From assembly GCF_030269765.1 (NCBI RefSeq), contig NZ_BSTX01000002.1:1549259-1613258 (forward strand): 64,000 nucleotides of DNA. Reading direction: 5' to 3'. Below the pieces are notes generated by a model that was given only the letters and a program-made list of their open reading frames with translations, did no database searches and was not told the DNA's origin. Position numbers and translations under genes: made by a program. Source of the DNA: Actinorhabdospora filicis (GTDB taxonomy: Bacteria > Actinomycetota > Actinomycetes > Mycobacteriales > Micromonosporaceae). This document shows, piece by piece, positions 59,452 to 64,000 of the stretch; the stretch's first letter is position 1; each line of letters starts with the position of its first letter.

Positions 59452-59858
59452 ACCCGGCCCCTGTGGACGCCCAAGGGCGCCCCGCCGATCCCCGGTGGCT
59501 CACGCGGCTCGCCCGCGACGGGCCGGCCGATACAGGTAGCGGTGGCCGGTGGCGTGATCACCGCCGGGTGATCACGCGAAGGCCCGGCACCGGCGCGGGC
59601 CCGCCCCGCCGACTCCGGCGGCCGGTCACGCCCTCGACCGCGCCCACCGCCGGGGGCATGGCCGGCCGCACCGGCCGGCGCGGACGCCCATGGCTCCACT
59701 CGCGGGTGTCCGCGAGCCGCACGCGGGCCTTCCGGCACGACGCCACCGGACACCTCCCGGAGCGGTACAGGGGCCCGCGTCCGTCCACCGGCCGGGCCCG
59801 GTCATCGCCGCCGTCACGCGAGCGACACTCGCGGTCCCCCGACCCGCCAGCGGGCATG
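59452..59858. other. Non-coding spacer after the SCP2 gene
   Basis: No convincing gene is seen; all frames are Pro/Arg/Gly-rich and lack codon pattern. It contains one perfect palindromic hairpin (59552-59577, reported separately) and ends at the terminator of the HAD gene. Confidence 0.6.
59552..59577. repeat. Perfect 11-bp inverted repeat downstream of the SCP2 gene
   Basis: GCGTGATCACC (59552-59562) and GGTGATCACGC (59567-59577) with a 4-nt loop. May terminate the SCP2 transcript (100 bp after its stop) or serve as a protein-binding site. Confidence 0.7.
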
Positions 59859-59890
59859 AAAAAACCCCGCCCGGTTCCCCGGACGGGGTT
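59859..59890 (-). terminator. Intrinsic terminator of the HAD gene
   Basis: On the minus strand AACCCCGTCCGG pairs with CCGGGCGGGGTT (one mismatch) around a 4-nt loop, followed by TTTT, 30 bp after the HAD gene stop. This is the clearest U-run terminator in the window. Confidence 0.9.
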
Positions 59891-59919
59891 CGTCGTTCAC
59901 ACGGCCGATGGCGCTCGCC

Positions 59920-60957
59920 TCAGCCGAAGTCCAGTTCGCGCAGGGCCGCGACCGCGTCCTCACCGTCTCCGGTGACCTTCTCCCACCCGGGAGTCGCCCA
60001 CGCCAGCTCCGCCAGCGCGCGCAGCGCGTCCAGGGGCTCCCCCGCGCCGCTCAGGCGCAGTACCGCGTCCTCGGCGGCGGCCGTGAAGCCTCCGCACACC
60101 ACCGCGTCCCCGTGCCAGCGTGTGCCCGGCTGCGGCAGCCGCACGTCCCGCAGGCCCCACCCCAGGTACTCGGGGCGGGCGTTCTCCGGAATGGACAGCA
60201 CCTCGGCGGGCCGGGTGATACCGCTGAGCACGAGCATGGACGGCACACCGGCCGCCACCGCGCCCTCGATGTCGGTGTCCCACCGGTCGCCGACGACCAG
60301 CGCCGACAGCTCCGGCGCCACCGCGGCCGCCTGCTCGAACATCGCCGGGCCCGGCTTGCCCGCCACCGCGTCCGGGCCACGGCCGGCGGCGGTGCGGACC
60401 GCGCCGATCAGCGCGCCGTTGCCGGGCAGCGGACCACGCTTCGACGGCAGTGTCGGGTCGGGGTTCGTGGCCACCCACAGCGCGCCCTCGCGGACCGCGA
60501 CGGTCGCCTCGGCCAGGTCCCGCCACGACACGTCCGGCGAGTAGCCCTGCACGACCGCCTCGGCGTCCTCGGCCGCCGTCACGGGTGTCAGGCCCGCCCG
60601 CCGCACCTCGGCCACCAGGCTCTCGGTGCCGATCACGAGCACGGACGCGCCGGGCGCCAGTCGCCCGGCCAGCAGCGTCGCCGCCGTCCGCGACGAGCTC
60701 AGGACCTCGCCGGCCTCCGCCGCCACGCCCATCCCGGACAACGCGCCCGCGACCGTCTCCGGAGCGCGGGCGGCGTTGTTCGTGACGAACACGACCCGGC
60801 CGCCCTCGCCGCGATGCGCGGCGAGGGTCTCGATCACCCCGTCGATGGGGTGATCGAGCAGGTAGACCACGCCGTCGAGATCGAGGAGCAGCAGACGGTG
60901 GGACTCCATCAGGGGCCGCTCGGCCCCCAGGAGCCGCGTCGGCCGCTCCCCGGTCAC
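59920..60957 (-). CDS. HAD-IIA family phosphatase (NagD-like)
   Basis: The protein has 345 residues. Motif I is LLLDLDGVVYLLD, motif II lies in VFVTNNAAR, and motifs III/IV are GKPGPAMF and VVGDRWDTDIEGAVAAGV. These phosphatases hydrolyse small sugar or nucleotide phosphates. The C-terminal about 90 residues (CGGFTAAAEDAVLRLSG...ALRELDFG) extend the family core, as usual in actinobacteria. The start overlaps the stop of the TPR gene by 4 bp, so the two are coupled. Confidence 0.92.
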   Translation of the reverse strand: MTGERPTRLLGAERPLMESHRLLLLDLDGVVYLLDHPIDGVIETLAAHRGEGGRVVFVTNNAARAPETVAGALSGMGVAAEAGEVLSSSRTAATLLAGRLAPGASVLVIGTESLVAEVRRAGLTPVTAAEDAEAVVQGYSPDVSWRDLAEATVAVREGALWVATNPDPTLPSKRGPLPGNGALIGAVRTAAGRGPDAVAGKPGPAMFEQAAAVAPELSALVVGDRWDTDIEGAVAAGVPSMLVLSGITRPAEVLSIPENARPEYLGWGLRDVRLPQPGTRWHGDAVVCGGFTAAAEDAVLRLSGAGEPLDALRALAELAWATPGWEKVTGDGEDAVAALRELDFG

Positions 60958-63332
60958 TTGGCCTCGTCCGGGTTCTTCGGGGCCTCGAAGGACACCGACC
61001 GCGCGTCGGGACGCGGGGACTCCTCGGCGGCCGTCACCGGCGCCTGATCGTCCTCGTCGTCCTCATCGTCATCGCCGTCTTCGTCGTCCTCATCGGACGC
61101 GTCACGGTCGTCGTCCTGGTCCTCGTCGTCGTCATCATCGTCTTCGTCTCCGTCTTCGTCCGAGGAGCCCTCGTCCGACTCGCCGTCCTCATCGGACTCG
61201 TCGTCGTCCTCGTCCTCATCGGAGTCGTCGATGTCGTGGCCGTGCTCGGCGCCCTCCATCTCGGCGAGGAGCTCGTCCTCGTCCTCGATCTCCGGCAGCA
61301 CGACGCCCTCAAGCTCCAGCAGCCGCTCGGTCGCGGCCGTCTCGCCCTCGGGGTCGACGGCGAGGGTCTTGTTGAACCACTCGATCGCCTCGTCCTTGCG
61401 CTCCACCGCGGCCAGCGCGTCGGCGTAGGCGAAGCGCAGGCGCGCCAGCCAGCCGTCGCCGGTGCTCCGGTTCAGCTCCGGCACCTGCAGCATGCCCACG
61501 GCCGCCGCGTCCTGCCCGAGGTCGCGGCGCGCGCCGGCGGCCACGATCAGCAGCTCGATGCGGACGTCCTCCGGCAGCGACGTGCCCTCGGACTCGCGCC
61601 ACGCGTCCACGGCCCGCTCCGGGCGGCCCAGGGCGCGCTCGCAGTCGGCGATGATCGCCACGTACTCCTGGGTGCCGTTCAGGCGCTGCGCGGTGCGCAG
61701 CTCCGAGATCGCCACCTGCCACTCACCGGCGATGTAGGCGGTCAGGCCCGCGCCCTCGCGCACCACGCCGATGCGGGACGCCAGGCGCCGCGCCACGGCC
61801 GCGTGCTCCAAGGCCAGCTTCGGGTCCTCGTCGAGCAGGCGCCCGGCCATCACCAGGTGCTTGCCGACGCGCTCCGCGAGGCCCTTCGGCAGCGACGAGA
61901 GGCCCTCGCGGACCTCCTTGTCCAGCTCGCGGTAGTCGACGTCCTCGGGCAGCGGCGGCTCGGAGTACTCCGCGCCACCACCGGCCAGCACCGGACGGTT
62001 CTCATCGCGCGCCCGCTCGTCGCGATCACGCGAGAAGTCACGGCGGTCGCCCCGGTCACCACGGTCGTCGCGGCGGAACCCGCCACGGTCGCCACCGCGG
62101 TCATCACGGTTGAAGGACGGACGGTCGTCACGACGCTGGAAACCACCACGGTCCCCGCCACGGTCGTCACGACGCTGGTATCCACCGCGATCGCCGCCGC
62201 GGTCGTCACGGCGCTGGAACCCGGGACGGTCACCACCACGGTCATCGCGACGCTGGTATCCGCCACGGTCGCCACCGCGGTCATCACGGTTGAACGAGGG
62301 ACGGTCGTCACGACGCTGGAAACCACCACGGTCCCCGCCACGATCATCACGACGCTGGAAGCCGGGACGGTCACCACCACGGTCATCACGACGCTGGAAG
62401 CCCCCGCGATCGCCGCCACGGTCATCACGGCGCTCGAACGGACGGTCGCCGCGCGGGCGGTCGTCACGGCGCTGGAACCCGCCACGGTCGCCACCGCGGT
62501 CATCACGGTTGAACGAGGGACGGTCATCGCGGCGCTGGAAACCACCACGGTCCCCGCCACGATCATCGCGGCGCTGGAACCCGGGACGGTCGCCACCACG
62601 GTCATCGCGACGCTGGTATCCGCCACGGTCCCCACCACGGTCATCACGGTTGAAGGACGGACGGTCATCGCGACGCTGGAAGCCCCCGCGATCGCCACCG
62701 CGGTCATCACGGTTGAACGAGGGACGGTCGTCACGACGCTGGAAACCACCACGGTCCCCGCCACGATCGTCACGACGCTGGTATCCGCCACGGTCGCCAC
62801 CGCGATCATCGCGGCGCTGGAACCCGGGACGGTCGCCACCACGGTCGTCACGACGCTGGTATCCGCCACGGTCCCCACCACGGTCATCACGGTTGAAGGA
62901 CGGACGGTCATCACGACGCTGGAAGCCCCCGCGATCGCCACCGCGATCGTCACGGTTGAACGAGGGACGGTCGTCACGACGCTGGAACCCGGGACGGTCC
63001 CCGCCACGGTCATCGCGACGCTGGAACCCGGGACGGTCACCACCACGGTCATCCCGGCGCTGGAAGCCCCGGTCATCGCGGTCGCGGTTGAAGGCGGGAC
63101 GGTCACCACCGCGGTCGTCGCGGCGCGGCCCGTCGTTGTTGTAGCGGGGGCGGTCGTCGCGGCGCTGGAAGCCGCGGTCATCGCGGCCGCCGTAGCCGCC
63201 GCGGTTGCGGCCGCCGTCACGGAAGCCGTTGTTGCGGTCGCTGCGGCCCTGGTGCTCCCGGCCCCGATCACCGCCGCGGTCGCCACCCGGCCTGGAGTTA
63301 CGGTCAGAGCCCGAACGGTCCTCAGCTGACAT
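60954..63332 (-). CDS. TPR protein with expanded Arg/Gly/Asp repeat domain and acidic tail
   Basis: The protein has 792 residues from ATG 63332 (ATGs at 63338 and 63341 also possible). Three parts are visible. Residues about 45-425 are a low-complexity array with more than 20 copies of (F/Y)QRRDDR-GGDR-(G/P)G and PSFNRDDR. Residues about 460-690 are a helical TPR-like domain (GLAERVGKHLVMAGRLLDEDPKLALEHAAVARRLASR; RFAYADALAAVERKDEAIEWFNKTLAVDPEG). The last about 100 are almost all Asp/Glu/Ser. RGG-like arrays bind RNA and can drive phase separation, so an RNA- or ribosome-associated role is possible. It lies just downstream of the 5S gene and is coupled to the HAD gene. Confidence 0.88.
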   Translation of the reverse strand: MSAEDRSGSDRNSRPGGDRGGDRGREHQGRSDRNNGFRDGGRNRGGYGGRDDRGFQRRDDRPRYNNDGPRRDDRGGDRPAFNRDRDDRGFQRRDDRGGDRPGFQRRDDRGGDRPGFQRRDDRPSFNRDDRGGDRGGFQRRDDRPSFNRDDRGGDRGGYQRRDDRGGDRPGFQRRDDRGGDRGGYQRRDDRGGDRGGFQRRDDRPSFNRDDRGGDRGGFQRRDDRPSFNRDDRGGDRGGYQRRDDRGGDRPGFQRRDDRGGDRGGFQRRDDRPSFNRDDRGGDRGGFQRRDDRPRGDRPFERRDDRGGDRGGFQRRDDRGGDRPGFQRRDDRGGDRGGFQRRDDRPSFNRDDRGGDRGGYQRRDDRGGDRPGFQRRDDRGGDRGGYQRRDDRGGDRGGFQRRDDRPSFNRDDRGGDRGGFRRDDRGDRGDRRDFSRDRDERARDENRPVLAGGGAEYSEPPLPEDVDYRELDKEVREGLSSLPKGLAERVGKHLVMAGRLLDEDPKLALEHAAVARRLASRIGVVREGAGLTAYIAGEWQVAISELRTAQRLNGTQEYVAIIADCERALGRPERAVDAWRESEGTSLPEDVRIELLIVAAGARRDLGQDAAAVGMLQVPELNRSTGDGWLARLRFAYADALAAVERKDEAIEWFNKTLAVDPEGETAATERLLELEGVVLPEIEDEDELLAEMEGAEHGHDIDDSDEDEDDDESDEDGESDEGSSDEDGDEDDDDDDEDQDDDRDASDEDDEDGDDDEDDEDDQAPVTAAEESPRPDARSVSFEAPKNPDEAK
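62060..63200 (-). repeat. Coding tandem repeats in the TPR gene
   Basis: Degenerate units of about 33-39 bp encode the FQRRDDRGGDR-type repeats. Neighbouring copies differ mainly at third codon positions (e.g. CGT/CGC/CGA for Arg), so the protein pattern is kept while the DNA drifts. Several longer blocks are near-identical, which indicates duplication. Confidence 0.9.
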
Positions 63333-63550
63333 GCCCATCATTCTCTCGTATCCGGCGGCGGACACACCGCCGCACCAGTAAATACCGCCACCGTCACATT
63401 CGCGGTGGCCCGGCCGGACCATCGACGGCGTCCCGCGCCGTCCCGATCCTCGCCGGCGGCATGCGGCTTCCGTTGTTGACTTGTCCGTGCGGGCGCCCAG
63501 ACGGGCTCCGCCACCTGCACCGCCCCGGAGGACGGCATGCATGACTGTAG

Positions 63551-63587
63551 CCCCGCGGGTTCCCCCAAATTGGGGTCGCCCGCGGGG
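63551..63587. terminator. Hairpin downstream of the 5S rRNA gene
   Basis: CCCCGCGGG (63551-63559) and CCCGCGGGG (63579-63587) enclose an inner CCCCAA/TTGGGG helix. It lies about 14 nt beyond the 5S 3' end and probably ends the rRNA transcript. Confidence 0.78.
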
Positions 63588-63600
63588 CCACCATGTTTAG

Positions 63601-63719
63601 TGTTCGGCGGTGTCCTACTCTCCCACCCCGTTCCCAGGGCAGTACCATCGGCGCTGAAGGGCTTAGCTTCCGGGTTCGGAATGGGACCGGGCGTTTCCCC
63701 TTCGCCATGACCACCGAAA
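63601..63719 (-). rRNA. rrf: 5S ribosomal RNA
   Basis: Read on the minus strand it starts GTTTCGGTGGTCATGGCG and ends GGACACCGCCGAACA; the conserved loop CCCATTCCGAACCCGGAAG is present, and the ends pair. Length about 119 nt. It is the last gene of the rRNA operon, followed by a hairpin. Confidence 0.95.
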
Positions 63720-63957
63720 CATCCTCGAAACAACACACACCACTCACTGGTGCGGGGGTTTCCTGGACGCCTCGGCCGTGAACCCGTCCCGTGAAAAAGG
63801 GGGTGGGGGTTCGGCGTTGGTGTCGTATGGAATTGTTCTATCTGTTCACCGTGGCGCACACCCCACGTGTGTGGGGGGCTGCTGTGGTGTGTTGTTTCAG
63901 ATGAACATAGTGGGTGCGATTTTCTGGCGGCGTGTCACGCGCTGCTTAAAGGATTTG
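63720..63957. other. 23S-5S internal spacer
   Basis: About 240 bp between the 5S 5' end and the 23S 3' end, AT-richer than the genes. No tRNA is recognised in it; it should hold processing stems. Confidence 0.7.
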
Positions 63958-64000
63958 TTAAGTCCTCGGCCTATTAGTACCGGTCAACTGAACACATTAC
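63958..64000 (-). rRNA. rrl: 23S ribosomal RNA (partial, 3' end)
   Basis: On the minus strand it reads GGTACTAATAGGCCGAGGAC followed by TTAAC, the conserved 3' terminal sequence of actinobacterial 23S rRNA. The rest is beyond the right edge; the exact 3' end is approximate. Confidence 0.88.

Noticed and set aside
59463..59975. Plus-strand frame in the spacer after the SCP2 gene
   Set aside because: Pro/Arg/Gly-rich without codon bias, no ribosome site, runs through a terminator.
62045..63180. Possible CRISPR array because of regular repeats
   Set aside because: Repeats are in frame, degenerate at third positions and lack unique spacers of constant length; no cas genes.
61236..63329. 697-codon plus-strand frame rich in Thr/Val repeats opposite the TPR gene
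   Set aside because: It mirrors the coding repeats of the minus strand; the Arg/Gly/Asp reading with TPR and acidic domains is the real one.

Overview
The window is high-GC, densely packed actinobacterial DNA, with many GTG starts, 4-bp stop/start overlaps and convergent genes that overlap at their stops. The block scpAB-parA-xerD-ald-nudix-pyrG-murJ-steB-steA-recN-nadK-tlyA, together with Spo0M, points to a spore-forming or filamentous Actinomycetota, possibly of the Streptosporangiales/Streptomycetales type. I cannot fix the genus. The right edge runs into an rRNA operon on the minus strand (5S, then the 3' end of 23S).

0-17.8 kb (accessory): the end of a family-5 ABC importer with a ROK kinase and a divergent ROK repressor; two paralogous six-cysteine mini-proteins; an AhpD-like protein; a compact NAD-salvage operon pnuC-nadR-nrtR with a palindromic NrtR-type operator on its -10; a NmrA-type oxidoreductase and a TetR; a two-component system; DUF488; a lipoprotein; a Crp/Fnr regulator followed by a TTA-codon-bearing mini-operon that runs antisense into a DUF6886 gene; a membrane-anchored substrate-binding protein; and a PfkB kinase.

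17.8-33.8 kb (accessory to semi-conserved): a 0.6-kb non-coding spacer with degenerate repeats, an Imm51-like protein, a PP2C/SpoIIE phosphatase, PepN, a GlxA-type regulator beside a quinone oxidoreductase, an ECF41 sigma factor with its flavoprotein partner and a recognisable ECF41 promoter, an SDR, a tryptophanyl-tRNA synthetase with a WW leader peptide and a four-segment attenuator, Spo0M, a TetR with its operator, and a GH3 glucosidase locus with a decayed MFS transporter and a divergent TetR.

33.8-64 kb (core): tRNA-Pro; der-cmk; ogt; rluB-scpB-scpA-site-2-protease-like-parA; xerD-ald; a TM2 protein; nudix-pyrG; a cell-envelope run (AlkP-like membrane protein, GT4, MurJ, PNPT-like protein, SteB, SteA); recN-nadK-tlyA; a phasin/histone-like protein; an SCP2 protein; a HAD phosphatase; and a TPR protein with a large RGD-rich repeat domain and an acidic tail, next to the rRNA operon.

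The strongest points for follow-up are the trpS attenuator combined with altered inhibitor-contact residues, the paired Cys-rich peptides, the ECF41 module promoter, the NrtR circuit with a degenerate Nudix box, the CTG-initiated site-2-protease-like protein without a zinc motif, and the expanded repeat protein.
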